A stretch of DNA of 64,000 nucleotides from an uncultured Kangiella sp. Lineage in GTDB: Bacteria > Pseudomonadota > Gammaproteobacteria > Enterobacterales > Kangiellaceae. Shown here one piece after another: positions 16,606 through 25,741 of this stretch. Positions within the stretch are counted from its first letter, which is position 1, and each line of letters opens with the position of its first letter. The stretch lies in assembly GCA_947498625.1 (NCBI GenBank), contig CANMKR010000003.1, forward strand, positions 248,001 to 312,000. The letters are read 5' to 3'. The notes beneath the pieces were generated by a model. That model saw nothing but the letters and a program-made list of their open reading frames with translations, had not been told where the DNA came from and searched no databases. A program made the translations under genes and the position numbers.

Positions 16606-17802
16606 CTAACTTCTAAACAAGACCTTTTCTTTCTTAAAGAATTGAGTAACGAAATATAGTAACGCACCTGCAATCAGTGCAGTAGAAGCCAATAAAACTG
16701 CTATCAAAGAATAGTCTACGGTTCCTTTGATTAAATCTTTCATAGCTAGGGCGACATTGGTTACAGGAATCATTGCTGTTTTCCAATTAAGCTCCATACC
16801 AGGAACGAATGCTACTAATACCGGAACAAAGCCAAGCATCATAATTGGGGACATATAGGCCTGTGCTTCCTTCATGTTTTTTGCATAAATCGAAGCAGAT
16901 AACATGATTGATGCGAAAATACTCGTTAATGGGATCAGGAGAACGCCAATTAACAAAATATCTAAAGTAGATACATTTGCAAGGAAACCAATTGCGTCTA
17001 AATTTAAAGCGTTGGTAAAAATATAAGCCCAAAATAGATAACTTAAAAGTGTAAATGCTACGGAAGAAAAGCTTGCCGAAAATATAACGGCAAATTTTGC
17101 TAAAACAATTCTGCTTTTATTCATCGGTGTCAGCAACAGTGTTTCTAAAGTCCCTCTTTCTTTTTCCCCTACACCAACTTCGAGTGTCGGGTACATCGCT
17201 CCAGCAATTGCCAATAAAATTAAAATATAGGCGATCATGGCTCCAGCAATCTCACCTGTCCTTTCTCTTTTCGAAGCATAGTTTTTATTTTCAACTTCAA
17301 GAGGTTTATTAAAAGCTTTTAAAGATGCATTAGGTATATTAAAAGCATCTCCAAGCTTATTCCTTTGGACATTATTGTAGTTTTCAAATATTTTTTTCAC
17401 TCGTGTAGATAAAATATTACTTAATTGTGAAGCTCCCTTATAGTGTAAGTTTACTGTTTGTTGTACTCGGGAGTCTGCTGGTGCTAAAGAACCTTCTGGT
17501 ACCTCAAGAATAAAATCAACGTCTTTACTTAAAACTAGTTCTTTATAATTATTTGACTCTATATTGACTTTTTTAAAGTTTTTTTCAGAAGTAAACAAAT
17601 CTCGCAAACCAGGCATTTCCTCTGAGTTTACAAAAGCGATTTTTATTTCTTGAACTCTGGCTTCTTGAGCTCGATCACCTGAAAACTTACCAACAAAGAA
17701 AAAGATAATAGGAAATATAACTGTTGGTAATAGTATTGATAAAATTAAGGTTCTTTTATCTCTTAATAATTCCATCATTTCTTTTTTATATACTAGCCAC
17801 AT
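16606..17802 (-). CDS. natB: ABC-2 type permease, NatB-like (Na+ export)
   Basis: 398 residues. One membrane helix lies near residues 20-40, a periplasmic loop spans about 45-180, and five to six helices follow, with EKERGTLETLLLTP typical of NatB/CcmB-type ABC-2 permeases. Paired with the ATPase one base upstream, it should form an ATP-driven exporter. NatAB of Bacillus extrudes Na+, but for this homologue the substrate is inferred from family naming. It is the last gene of the ycjX-ycjF-natA-natB run and ends at a shared terminator. Confidence 0.85.
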   Translation of the reverse strand: MWLVYKKEMMELLRDKRTLILSILLPTVIFPIIFFFVGKFSGDRAQEARVQEIKIAFVNSEEMPGLRDLFTSEKNFKKVNIESNNYKELVLSKDVDFILEVPEGSLAPADSRVQQTVNLHYKGASQLSNILSTRVKKIFENYNNVQRNKLGDAFNIPNASLKAFNKPLEVENKNYASKRERTGEIAGAMIAYILILLAIAGAMYPTLEVGVGEKERGTLETLLLTPMNKSRIVLAKFAVIFSASFSSVAFTLLSYLFWAYIFTNALNLDAIGFLANVSTLDILLIGVLLIPLTSIFASIMLSASIYAKNMKEAQAYMSPIMMLGFVPVLVAFVPGMELNWKTAMIPVTNVALAMKDLIKGTVDYSLIAVLLASTALIAGALLYFVTQFFKKEKVLFRS

Positions 17803-17803
17803 A

Positions 17804-18601
17804 TTATGCTACCTCTTTTTGAACTTCTACTAACTTAAGGAACGATGAATATAAGTCACCACTTTCTGAAATGGCCGAAAACTCTTCGGTAGTTCCAAAA
17901 AACTTAGACTCACCCAAATCAATTAAGCATACTTGGTCACATAGCTGTTCAACTTCATGTAAGTGATGAGTTGAAAAAATAACTGACATATCGGTACCGC
18001 GGTAAGATTCAATAAAATCCAGTACGGTTTTGGCTGAAATCACGTCTAAACCAGTTGTGGGCTCATCAAACACTAATACTCTCGGGTTATGAATCACAGC
18101 TCTAGCGATCGAAGCTCTTTGCGACATACCTGTAGATAAGTCGTCCGCGCGCTTCCCGGCAAAAGAGTGCATATCCAGGAGCGTAAAAATCTTATCAAGA
18201 CGCTCATCTAATTCTTTCTTAGCTAAGCCATGCATACGACCAAAATACTCAACATTTTCCTGCACAGTTAAGCGATGATATAGCCCCGTTTTACCTGATA
18301 AGAAACCAATCTGCTTAGTAGCATATAGTGGATCTTTAGTAACATCTTTGCCATCAATAAGAATTTGTCCTTCGGTAGGCTGTAAAGCGGTTGAAAGCAT
18401 TCTCAAAGTCGTTGTTTTACCAGCGCCATTAGGTCCCAATAAACCTAATACTTTACCTGGTTCGACATTGAAACTAACATCTTTCACCGCATGAAACACG
18501 CCCTCTCCTTCACGAGGATCTGTTATTACTTTTTTCTGCCTAGCCTTTGCTTCTTTTTTGTCATAAGCAAAAGTTTTAGCAAGATTCTTAATTTCAATCA
18601 T
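17804..18601 (-). CDS. natA: ABC transporter ATP-binding protein, NatA-like
   Basis: 265 residues with Walker A GPNGAGKTTT, Q-loop KQIGFLSGKTGLYHRLT, signature LSTGMSQR, Walker B VLVFDEPTTGLD and H-loop STHHLHE. The unusual insertion KKEAKARQKKVITDPREGEGVFHAV between the first strands is shared by NatA-type ATPases. It overlaps ycjF by eight bases and is followed by natB after one base, so the four genes are translationally linked. Confidence 0.88.
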   Translation of the reverse strand: MIEIKNLAKTFAYDKKEAKARQKKVITDPREGEGVFHAVKDVSFNVEPGKVLGLLGPNGAGKTTTLRMLSTALQPTEGQILIDGKDVTKDPLYATKQIGFLSGKTGLYHRLTVQENVEYFGRMHGLAKKELDERLDKIFTLLDMHSFAGKRADDLSTGMSQRASIARAVIHNPRVLVFDEPTTGLDVISAKTVLDFIESYRGTDMSVIFSTHHLHEVEQLCDQVCLIDLGESKFFGTTEEFSAISESGDLYSSFLKLVEVQKEVA

Positions 18602-19643
18602 TGTCTTTCCCCTTGTTTAAAGTTTTATCATTCTTTTTAACCATCGAAAGGATCTTATTCGTAATCGATTTACGAATTTTCCCTAGCTTAGGTTTATTAT
18701 CTTCATCAAATTTAATCGGCCTACAAATTTGCATAGTTTGAATTCCTAAGCGCGAAATTAAAATACCTACGCCGATACCTTGAGCCATTTTGCTAGAAAT
18801 TGCCGCAGCCACACTTTTTCCTAGTAACTCTACGCCCGCCTCTGCCACAAACTCACTTGCTCCAGCTAACATTAAGTTAGTTGCGACCTGTTTTGTAAGA
18901 CCTAATCGTCCAAAGGCTGTCTGTGGGCACCCATAAATTCGGGAGATATCTTGCAGCATACGGCTTGAACGCCAAGCAACCAAAGCCATGTCAGCAATTG
19001 CTAATGGACTCAAGGCTACCATAAGTGCAGACTCAGTGGCGTGCTTTCTAATGGCTTCTAGAGCTAGCTGATCAAGGCCACTCAAAACTTGCTTGTTATA
19101 TATTTGTATTAATTCTGAATCATTATGCGAAGTATTTACTGTTTGCCGATAAAGCGCTAACGATTTCGATATATCAACTTCTTGCGAAAACTCATCACTT
19201 ACCTCATCAAGTACCTTAGCTGCCTTGCCATAGGTTTCGCTATTTGAATAACTTGATAGCTTTTGCTGAATGCTTTTTCGGTATTCCAAACGCTTACTTT
19301 TAATTCTACCGCTTATTAGGGTGCCAAAACCGGCTACAACAACACTCACAAGCAAAGCTGCCACCGTGAGGCCTAACACCGTACTAATCGTTAACAACTG
19401 CTGTATAAACTGCCAGGATTCAAATACTGCTGCTGTAACTACTAAGCTACCAAAAGAAATCCCAAACCATTTAAGCCACTTGTTAGATTTTTCTGACTTT
19501 TTTAGTTTTAGTCCATTCGCCATAACTGGCAAGAATTTTTGTTGTTCTTGTGATAAATCCTCTTTTACCTGTACCGTATCATCCAGTTGCACGGTTTCGA
19601 CTTTTACCGATTGACTATCAAATTTTATTGGTTGATCACTCAT
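18594..19643 (-). CDS. ycjF: YcjF family inner-membrane protein (TIGR01620/DUF697)
   Basis: 349 residues. Two membrane helices (about 60-110) split a polar N-terminus from a DUF697-like C-terminal half, with LMVALSPLAIADMALVAWRSSRMLQDISRIYGC and GRLGLTKQVATNLMLAGASEFV as family landmarks. In E. coli ycjF follows ycjX next to the phage-shock operon; its function is not established. Here it overlaps ycjX by four bases and natA by eight. Confidence 0.9.
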   Translation of the reverse strand: MSDQPIKFDSQSVKVETVQLDDTVQVKEDLSQEQQKFLPVMANGLKLKKSEKSNKWLKWFGISFGSLVVTAAVFESWQFIQQLLTISTVLGLTVAALLVSVVVAGFGTLISGRIKSKRLEYRKSIQQKLSSYSNSETYGKAAKVLDEVSDEFSQEVDISKSLALYRQTVNTSHNDSELIQIYNKQVLSGLDQLALEAIRKHATESALMVALSPLAIADMALVAWRSSRMLQDISRIYGCPQTAFGRLGLTKQVATNLMLAGASEFVAEAGVELLGKSVAAAISSKMAQGIGVGILISRLGIQTMQICRPIKFDEDNKPKLGKIRKSITNKILSMVKKNDKTLNKGKDND

Positions 19644-21013
19644 AAAAACTTATCTCCAATTAATAGTTCAATCACTCTATCCATTCGATGATGCGGTAGT
19701 TGTTTATGGGTTGCTAAATCAGGAATGGCATAATCAATAAAGTTGTATCTTTGCTCTGACCATTGTTTTTTACTCATAGGTTCAGATGGAATTTTCCCAG
19801 GGTAATTTATAACCTCTTTATTGTTTTCAAGCTCCACCCCTTTTACACAGGCTAGTTTTTTATTTTCATGCTCAGCTAATACCGGCTCAGTCACTTGAAT
19901 AGCACTAAAAACTACGGTAGCCACGTCGATACCTTGATAGCCAACTTGATTTTCTGCATCGATTAACATGTTCGACAAAAAAGATTTCATGGCGTTATGC
20001 TGTTCCGGCGGAACTTGATCGGATTTAGATGATGCGATAATTAACTTATTAATTTTGGGCTGAAACATTCTTTTTAACCAATTTGTCTGCCCATAATCGA
20101 AACTGGTAATCAACTTGGATAATGTCTGCTGTAACTCTCGATATGAGTCATAGCCATGGTTTAGAACTTTTAAGACGTCAACCAAAAGCAACTGTCTATC
20201 GACACTTGAAAAGTATTCTTTGAAAAAAGGTCTTACTATATTATCTCTATAATAATTAAATCGCTGCTCTAATTTTTCTGTTAGTTCATCAGAAAGAATG
20301 AGATTTCTAGGCACAGGGAAAAAATCCAAAACTGGCGCGCCATCTAAATCGCCTGGCAAGACAAAACGACCAGGTTGAATAAAGTGGATGCCCTCTGAGC
20401 TTTCCTTGCAGCGAACTAAAAACTGCCTAAACTCTTTCGCTAACAACTTTATATCGCTTTCAGAAGAGGTTGCTTTCAATAGACTGTTTATACTCTGATA
20501 CCATTCATCTGCAAGTTTAGACTGAGGCTTTTTATCAGCCCACTCACAAAACTGCTTAGACCAAGTGTAAAAATTTAGATCTAGCAAAGGTAGGTCTAGC
20601 AGCCATTCTCCTGGGTAATCAATAATGTCAATATTAAGGTGACTGTGAGGTTGGACTCGCTTTAACCATTTATTCTTAACCTCATATTTAATACTGATTC
20701 TAGATTGACTTATATTAGTTGTAGACTGAGGCCACTGATGTGTTTCTAAAGCAGAGATAGCTTCCTTATAAGGAAACTCAGGTATGTGCAAATCGCTATA
20801 TGTAACCTGCTTTACGCCTAAGATTCTAGCTTCTGCATGCGCTAACCAAAAAGGTAGCTGTGCTTTTTTTTGATGTAAAAGCTGATTTATTAAAGAGGTA
20901 ATAAATGCAGTTTTTCCAGAGCCACTAAGTCCTGTAACGCAAACTCTGATATTTTTATCTAGCCCCCTATCCAAAAGCTCAACTGCTTGTTTTAATTGTT
21001 TTTTAATCGCCAC
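19640..21013 (-). CDS. ycjX: YcjX family P-loop NTPase (DUF463)
   Basis: 457 residues. The P-loop GLSGSGKTAF is near residue 30. Family landmarks are IDIIDYPGEWLLDLPLL, the HFIQPGRFVLPGDLDGAPVLDFFP stretch (split here as two motifs) and ASKSDQVP. The fold is a GTPase-like NTPase of stress-linked, uncertain function. It heads a minus-strand run of four genes; a 119-base gap upstream separates it from an unrecognised gene, and no terminator is obvious there. Confidence 0.9.
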   Translation of the reverse strand: MAIKKQLKQAVELLDRGLDKNIRVCVTGLSGSGKTAFITSLINQLLHQKKAQLPFWLAHAEARILGVKQVTYSDLHIPEFPYKEAISALETHQWPQSTTNISQSRISIKYEVKNKWLKRVQPHSHLNIDIIDYPGEWLLDLPLLDLNFYTWSKQFCEWADKKPQSKLADEWYQSINSLLKATSSESDIKLLAKEFRQFLVRCKESSEGIHFIQPGRFVLPGDLDGAPVLDFFPVPRNLILSDELTEKLEQRFNYYRDNIVRPFFKEYFSSVDRQLLLVDVLKVLNHGYDSYRELQQTLSKLITSFDYGQTNWLKRMFQPKINKLIIASSKSDQVPPEQHNAMKSFLSNMLIDAENQVGYQGIDVATVVFSAIQVTEPVLAEHENKKLACVKGVELENNKEVINYPGKIPSEPMSKKQWSEQRYNFIDYAIPDLATHKQLPHHRMDRVIELLIGDKFL

Positions 21014-21132
21014 AGATATCCTAATTTAACGCTATAAAATAATTATAACTAGAGATTATATGTAATGCTGTATTGAAAGGTAAGAAATTATTACTCAGGT
21101 TTATGTTGCTTATATGGCATTTGCATGAGCAT

Positions 21133-22767
21133 TTAATTATAAATTATCTCATTTAAATATTGGTTGACTTGCTCGAGAGTAACATTTGATACCATAATGC
21201 TATGAAAGTTAATGACATCATATTTATAAATTTCATTAAAGATATAAAAGTGCGGATTGTCTTTAGACAGGTTTAATCGATTAATAAAAGCCAATTTCAC
21301 CGCATCTAGCCTTTCTGAAGAAATATTTTTCAAGCTTTCTTTAAAGCGGTTTACAATCAAATCCTTCATGGCAATATCAGTACAGTTGCTATTTAGTACA
21401 TTGAATGACTTAAAGTCATTAACCTGATTATTGGATTGACTGGAAATAAAATCATATACAAGTAGTTTTTCAACCCCCCACAACCTGTTGTTCAAATCCA
21501 ACTGTTCTAAGCAAAAAAGACTGGATGTAAAAGCACGGTGTTCGGCTATATCATGATTAGAAACCGATCCACTGAGGCTATTTTCTAGACTTTGGAGTAT
21601 GGCTGGCTGCCCTCCATCATGAAATATCAAGTATTCAAGCCATGATACATCTATACCTGAATATAATAGAGGTTTGAAAATCATATTGTTGATGACTTTT
21701 AGATTTTCTTCATAATTCAAATGAATATCGCTTACCACCAACAGGCTTGGGCTAGATTGGCTAAAAGAAAAATTGATCGCTTTGTCTAATAAATCACAAT
21801 CTAAAATTGAACAGGTATCAACTAACTGTTTCAAGTTAATAACTAAACTTAGGCTTTGATTGTCATTATCAACAATACGAAAACTATTTAAACTATTCGG
21901 TCTAGCAGATGAGTCTGTTTGATTATCTTGGGTTAATTTTTTAGAGTGGTTTGACGATAGTATCTCTAAGTAGCGCTGATGCAATGGCTCAATAGATATA
22001 GTCGATAAACTAGCAGGCAGCATCGCCGTAAAAAAAGCAACATCGTCAAGTTTAAGGCTGTTTAATACCAATGTATAATCTTGCTTGTTATTGTTTACAG
22101 CTGTGAAATAACTTTTATAACGCACTAATAAATTTGCAATCTGACCTTGATTGAGAGGCCTGCTAGACACTGGCTCATGACAATAAAAACTACCGCTATA
22201 AAAAACATACGCAGAAGTTTTAATATCTTCTCCCGCACAAACCATCAGGGCCGCTATAAAATTATCAGTTGCTTGATTTTGGTTTTGCAATGAATATATG
22301 GTCTTGTTCTTATAGTTTAAACTAACCGGTTCATTTTTAGACTTTATTTTTTTTAAATATTTATATAAATCTCCAGTAACTTTTTGCTCAGCTACATTTC
22401 CTAGCAAAGTAATACTAAAGTAGTTTATGCCATTACTATGTTCATTGATGTACTTATATATTTCTGAAAGAATAGAGTCTTTTTGTGTTTGATTAAACAC
22501 AATAGAAAACTTACTAGTGAAAACGGATTCATTATTCGTAAATTCGAAGCCTAACTTATAACTTAATAGTTCAATATCGTTAGCCAGTTGCTGACTATTC
22601 TCTGAATCCAGTTCTAAATTAATGAAGAGGTTATCTGAATTACTTTTAACAATTTGAAAACGGACACGCTCAGAAACTTGTTCGGTGATTAACTTATCCA
22701 CACTCCAATTTTTTGCAGCTAGAGGATTGCAAAATAAAATAACAAAAAATAATATAATATACTTCAT
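21133..22767 (-). CDS. Unrecognised exported protein, 544 residues
   Basis: Not recognised. A signal peptide is clear (MKYIILFFVILFCNPLAA) and no later membrane helix is seen, so it is probably periplasmic. The body is rich in Asn, Ser and Leu with low GC; four cysteines lie in the middle (CSILDC and others). The end, IVNRFKESLKNISSERLD... with NVTLEQVNQYLNEI, faintly recalls the C-terminus of an inactive M16 peptidase chain, but there is no HxxEH motif and I do not claim it. It starts directly after a terminator hairpin that ends the TonB operon, so read-through may set its level. Confidence 0.65.
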   Translation of the reverse strand: MKYIILFFVILFCNPLAAKNWSVDKLITEQVSERVRFQIVKSNSDNLFINLELDSENSQQLANDIELLSYKLGFEFTNNESVFTSKFSIVFNQTQKDSILSEIYKYINEHSNGINYFSITLLGNVAEQKVTGDLYKYLKKIKSKNEPVSLNYKNKTIYSLQNQNQATDNFIAALMVCAGEDIKTSAYVFYSGSFYCHEPVSSRPLNQGQIANLLVRYKSYFTAVNNNKQDYTLVLNSLKLDDVAFFTAMLPASLSTISIEPLHQRYLEILSSNHSKKLTQDNQTDSSARPNSLNSFRIVDNDNQSLSLVINLKQLVDTCSILDCDLLDKAINFSFSQSSPSLLVVSDIHLNYEENLKVINNMIFKPLLYSGIDVSWLEYLIFHDGGQPAILQSLENSLSGSVSNHDIAEHRAFTSSLFCLEQLDLNNRLWGVEKLLVYDFISSQSNNQVNDFKSFNVLNSNCTDIAMKDLIVNRFKESLKNISSERLDAVKLAFINRLNLSKDNPHFYIFNEIYKYDVINFHSIMVSNVTLEQVNQYLNEIIYN

Positions 22768-22791
22768 AAAAAAAGGCCTCTTACGAGGCCT
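22768..22791 (-). terminator. Terminator of the TonB operon abutting the next start codon
   Basis: On the minus strand AGGCCTC-GTAA-GAGGCCT is followed by T-tract bases and then directly by the ATG of the 544-residue protein at 22767. AAGAGG within the 3' half of the hairpin is nine bases from that ATG and is the only visible ribosome binding site. Confidence 0.8.
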
Positions 22792-22796
22792 GTATT

Positions 22797-24161
22797 TTAG
22801 TTTTGTCTAGCTTCCGCTTCGGCTTTCTGCGCAGCAATCTCCGCTTCTAAAGCTTCAGCATCTTTTCTCAGTATTTCACGGATTCTTTGTTTTTCTTTTA
22901 TAAAGCCAATCCATGACGTTGCATTTTTACTTACCTTACTCACAGCTTTAGCTCTTTCTAATGAAGAAATTGCTGCAGTTTCATTACCTAAGTAAAAGTG
23001 AGCCGCTCCCATTTGCAAAAAGGCATTTCCTTTCTCTATTTCTTTTAAGCCGCCTTTTTGAACAGCTTGATTAAAATACTTAATAGAATCTCTGTATTGT
23101 TCTGTATCAAAATATATATTTCCAATCTTATACGCATATTCACCAACATTAGAAATCTTAGAAACATTTTTATAAGCTTCAATCGCTCTATCCCTTTGCT
23201 TAGATCTATCTAAATACCTGGCTAAAAGCTTAAGGTTTTCTTCACTACGAGAAATGATTCCAGCTTTTATACCTTCCTCCAATCTTATAGCGGCTCTTAA
23301 AGGAGAGCCTAAATTAGCATGTAATGATGCAAGGTTTTTAATTTCGTTCTCTTTGCTCCAAATCCCTTTTTGATATGCAAGTTCATTGACAGCTAGTGCC
23401 GTTTGTTGATCACCTTTTTGATATTCAACTGAGAACAACTGATTCCAATAATCTTTTTCTTCTGGATAATTATTAACCATTTCCGATAAAACTTTTGCAC
23501 TACCATCTAAATCTTTTAACGTGTAGTGAGCATTAAAAAGCATTTTATACAGTGGTTCCTTATCTTTCTTCGAAGCAGTTTTCTTAAGAGCTATAAAAAC
23601 TGGGCAGATAGCATTTTTATAATCTTTATCTTGATAATACAGTTGCGCTAAAGCCTTATAATCAGACACTGGAGGATTAATAACTTGATCGAAATATTGC
23701 TTCATCCAGTTAATCGCACTTTTATAGTCTTTTTTACCAAGATATGCCCAAGCTACTTGTTTTTTCATCTGCAAAATAGCACTAACAGGAAGCGCATCTA
23801 AAGTTACAACTTTTTGTGCATGTTGAACAGCCAGACTAAAGTTATCTTTCTCATATGCATCTCGAGCAAGATACTGATATACGACTGACAGGGTAAACTT
23901 ATTCTCGGTTGAGTTTTTTACCTCATTAATAATTGCTATAGCTTGAGATTTTTGACCTTCTGACATTAGCTGATTAGCTTGTGTCATTTTCTCAAAAATC
24001 GCATTCGACGGGTAGCCCTTTATTTTTTTATCAGGATACTTCCCTGTTTCTTTTGCTAAAGTAGAACAGCTGTTAGTATACTTTGTGGAAACATACGCTT
24101 CTAAATTTGCAGCATTTAAAGCAACTAAAGCAAGACTAGATACAATAATTTTTTTAATCAT
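22797..24161 (-). CDS. TPR-repeat protein of the TonB2-type operon
   Basis: 454 residues with a signal peptide (SLVALNAANLEA) and about eight tetratricopeptide-like helix pairs, for example AVQHAQKVVTLDALPVS, GEYAYKIGNIYFDTEQYRDSIKYFNQAVQKGG and GAAHFYLGNETAAISSLERAK. The C-terminal tail is an Ala/Glu-rich helix. It is the last gene of the DUF3450-TtpC-ExbB-ExbD-TonB-TPR run, a composition seen in marine gammaproteobacterial TonB2 systems. It is likely a periplasmic scaffold; its direct partner is unknown. It starts five bases after tonB. Confidence 0.85.
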   Translation of the reverse strand: MIKKIIVSSLALVALNAANLEAYVSTKYTNSCSTLAKETGKYPDKKIKGYPSNAIFEKMTQANQLMSEGQKSQAIAIINEVKNSTENKFTLSVVYQYLARDAYEKDNFSLAVQHAQKVVTLDALPVSAILQMKKQVAWAYLGKKDYKSAINWMKQYFDQVINPPVSDYKALAQLYYQDKDYKNAICPVFIALKKTASKKDKEPLYKMLFNAHYTLKDLDGSAKVLSEMVNNYPEEKDYWNQLFSVEYQKGDQQTALAVNELAYQKGIWSKENEIKNLASLHANLGSPLRAAIRLEEGIKAGIISRSEENLKLLARYLDRSKQRDRAIEAYKNVSKISNVGEYAYKIGNIYFDTEQYRDSIKYFNQAVQKGGLKEIEKGNAFLQMGAAHFYLGNETAAISSLERAKAVSKVSKNATSWIGFIKEKQRIREILRKDAEALEAEIAAQKAEAEARQN

Positions 24162-24166
24162 AATCG

Positions 24167-24796
24167 CTAACCTTCTAAGGTAAATTCCAGGCGATAACGC
24201 ATATTGGTTTGAACAACAGGTTGGCCGTTATATTGCTTTGGCTTAAATTTTGCTCTTCTAATAGCTCTGCGACCTTCTTTATCAAATACACGTCTTGGTT
24301 TGGATGAAGTGATTCTTATATTCTGAGGGCTGCCATCCGTACCAATATCAAATTCAAACTCTACATAGCCCTCTATACCTTTTAAATTAGCCTCTTGCGG
24401 ATAATTAGGTATTATTGGAGTAAGAGGTATCGCGTCGCCATCGCCAAAACCCGCAAACCCAGTGCCCTGTTGGCCCAAAGAGCCTGCATAGAGACCTTCT
24501 CCTTCAAAAGTCGCATCAAGATTATCAATTTCAATGTTTACAATATTAGTAATAACCTTATTCTGCTCCTGTACTTGTTGCTGAGGAGGTGGCGGCTCTT
24601 TTGGTGGCGGTGGCTTTTTTGGAACACGACGTTCTTTGCGTTGAACTTCTTTTTCCTCTTCAATAAAGCCTAAATCAATAACTGTGTTCTCTCGCTCTGA
24701 TGCGCCTTCACCAGTCCCAATAAGACTGTTCATCAGTAAGAACAAACCCACTACTATGCCAAAAGAAATTAATGCACTTAATGCTAATCTGCCCAT
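24167..24796 (-). CDS. tonB: TonB family energy transducer (TonB2 type)
   Basis: 209 residues. One N-terminal anchor (about 5-25) lacks the usual SxxxH histidine in an obvious form. A short proline-rich spacer follows (PKKPPPPKEPPPP, then QQQVQEQ). The C-terminal TonB domain from about 120 has YPQEANLKGIEGYVEFEFDI, GRRAIRRAKFKP and TNMRYRLEFTLEG, the YP and FxP landmarks. It couples the inner-membrane proton motive force to outer-membrane receptors. It sits one base after exbD. Its Gly-rich patch at 105-118 is usual for TonB2 proteins. Confidence 0.92.
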   Translation of the reverse strand: MGRLALSALISFGIVVGLFLLMNSLIGTGEGASERENTVIDLGFIEEEKEVQRKERRVPKKPPPPKEPPPPQQQVQEQNKVITNIVNIEIDNLDATFEGEGLYAGSLGQQGTGFAGFGDGDAIPLTPIIPNYPQEANLKGIEGYVEFEFDIGTDGSPQNIRITSSKPRRVFDKEGRRAIRRAKFKPKQYNGQPVVQTNMRYRLEFTLEG

Positions 24797-24797
24797 C

Positions 24798-25199
24798 TTA
24801 TTTCTCCGAATCTATGGCGTTACAAACTTCTGCGCCAGTTTTTCTAGCTTGATCCAACACATCTAAAACCACGCCTGCACGTGCATCTTGGTCAGCCTGA
24901 ATTACCACAGCTCCTTCAGGGTTCTCTACTCGTAATGAATCAAGTTTTGCTTTAATTTCTGAAGGCTGGACTTCTGTTTTATCCATATGAATACGGCTTT
25001 TATCATCAATTGCAATAAACACATATGCATTCTTACATGGACCAGCAGTAGTACCCGTTGTTTTATTAACATCAACACCGGCTTGTTTAACGAATACCGT
25101 AGTCACAATGAAGAAAATCAACATAATGAATACGATATCTAACATCGGTGTCATGTCGATATCGACATCTTCTTGTTTCTTTTTAGTATTAATTGCCAT
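24798..25199 (-). CDS. exbD: Biopolymer transport protein ExbD
   Basis: 133 residues with the single helix DMTPMLDIVFIMLIFFIVT carrying the proton-path Asp, then the periplasmic domain (GVDVNKT..., VVIQADQDARAG). It works with ExbB and TonB in the inner membrane. The pair CKN and CNAID gives two cysteines in the periplasmic part. It follows exbB by 18 bases. Confidence 0.93.
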   Translation of the reverse strand: MAINTKKKQEDVDIDMTPMLDIVFIMLIFFIVTTVFVKQAGVDVNKTTGTTAGPCKNAYVFIAIDDKSRIHMDKTEVQPSEIKAKLDSLRVENPEGAVVIQADQDARAGVVLDVLDQARKTGAEVCNAIDSEK

Positions 25200-25217
25200 T
25201 CAATCTAACCTAAAATT

Positions 25218-25730
25218 TTAATGGTGAGGTAGGCTATCAGCGAACTGATGTGACTTTACAAATGCTGCTTGCTCTAGTCTGTTACTTACAAACAAGCCAG
25301 AAAGGGCTGCAACCATGCCTGCCATAGTTGGAATTGTTGCTTTAAAAATACCTGCTGCCATTTGTCTTGCACTACCAGAACCTTGACCAGACATACTATC
25401 AAATACGTCAATCATACCCGTTACCGTTCCTGCCAATCCTAATAAAGGACAAACCGCGATAAGTGTTTTGATAAACAGAAGATTTTGATTCAATGCCAAT
25501 TTAGCATCGGAAATCCAGTAATCTCTGATTCTATGGGCTTTCCAAGACATAGTGTCTTCTCTTGCATCCCATTCAGCAATTTTCATTCTTGCTTGCTTTG
25601 GGAACTCACCATAGATAAACCAAATTCTTTCAACGATAAACATCCACATTAGGAACAGCACACCAGCGATAAACCAAAGGAGATTTCCCCCTTTGGCTAT
25701 AAAATCTAAAATGGTGTAAATAATTTCCAT
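25218..25730 (-). CDS. exbB: MotA/TolQ/ExbB proton channel family protein (ExbB2)
   Basis: 170 residues, the short ExbB2 type. Three helices: about 15-35, 85-110 (LIAVCPLLGLAGTVTGMIDVFDSM) and 125-155 (AAGIFKATIPTMAGMVAALSGLFVSN). The Thr and Pro/Leu residues of the MotA_ExbB signature are kept. It forms the proton channel with ExbD. It starts 11 bases after the larger TtpC-like paralogue. Confidence 0.93.
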   Translation of the reverse strand: MEIIYTILDFIAKGGNLLWFIAGVLFLMWMFIVERIWFIYGEFPKQARMKIAEWDAREDTMSWKAHRIRDYWISDAKLALNQNLLFIKTLIAVCPLLGLAGTVTGMIDVFDSMSGQGSGSARQMAAGIFKATIPTMAGMVAALSGLFVSNRLEQAAFVKSHQFADSLPHH

Positions 25731-25741
25731 CTGTGATTACC

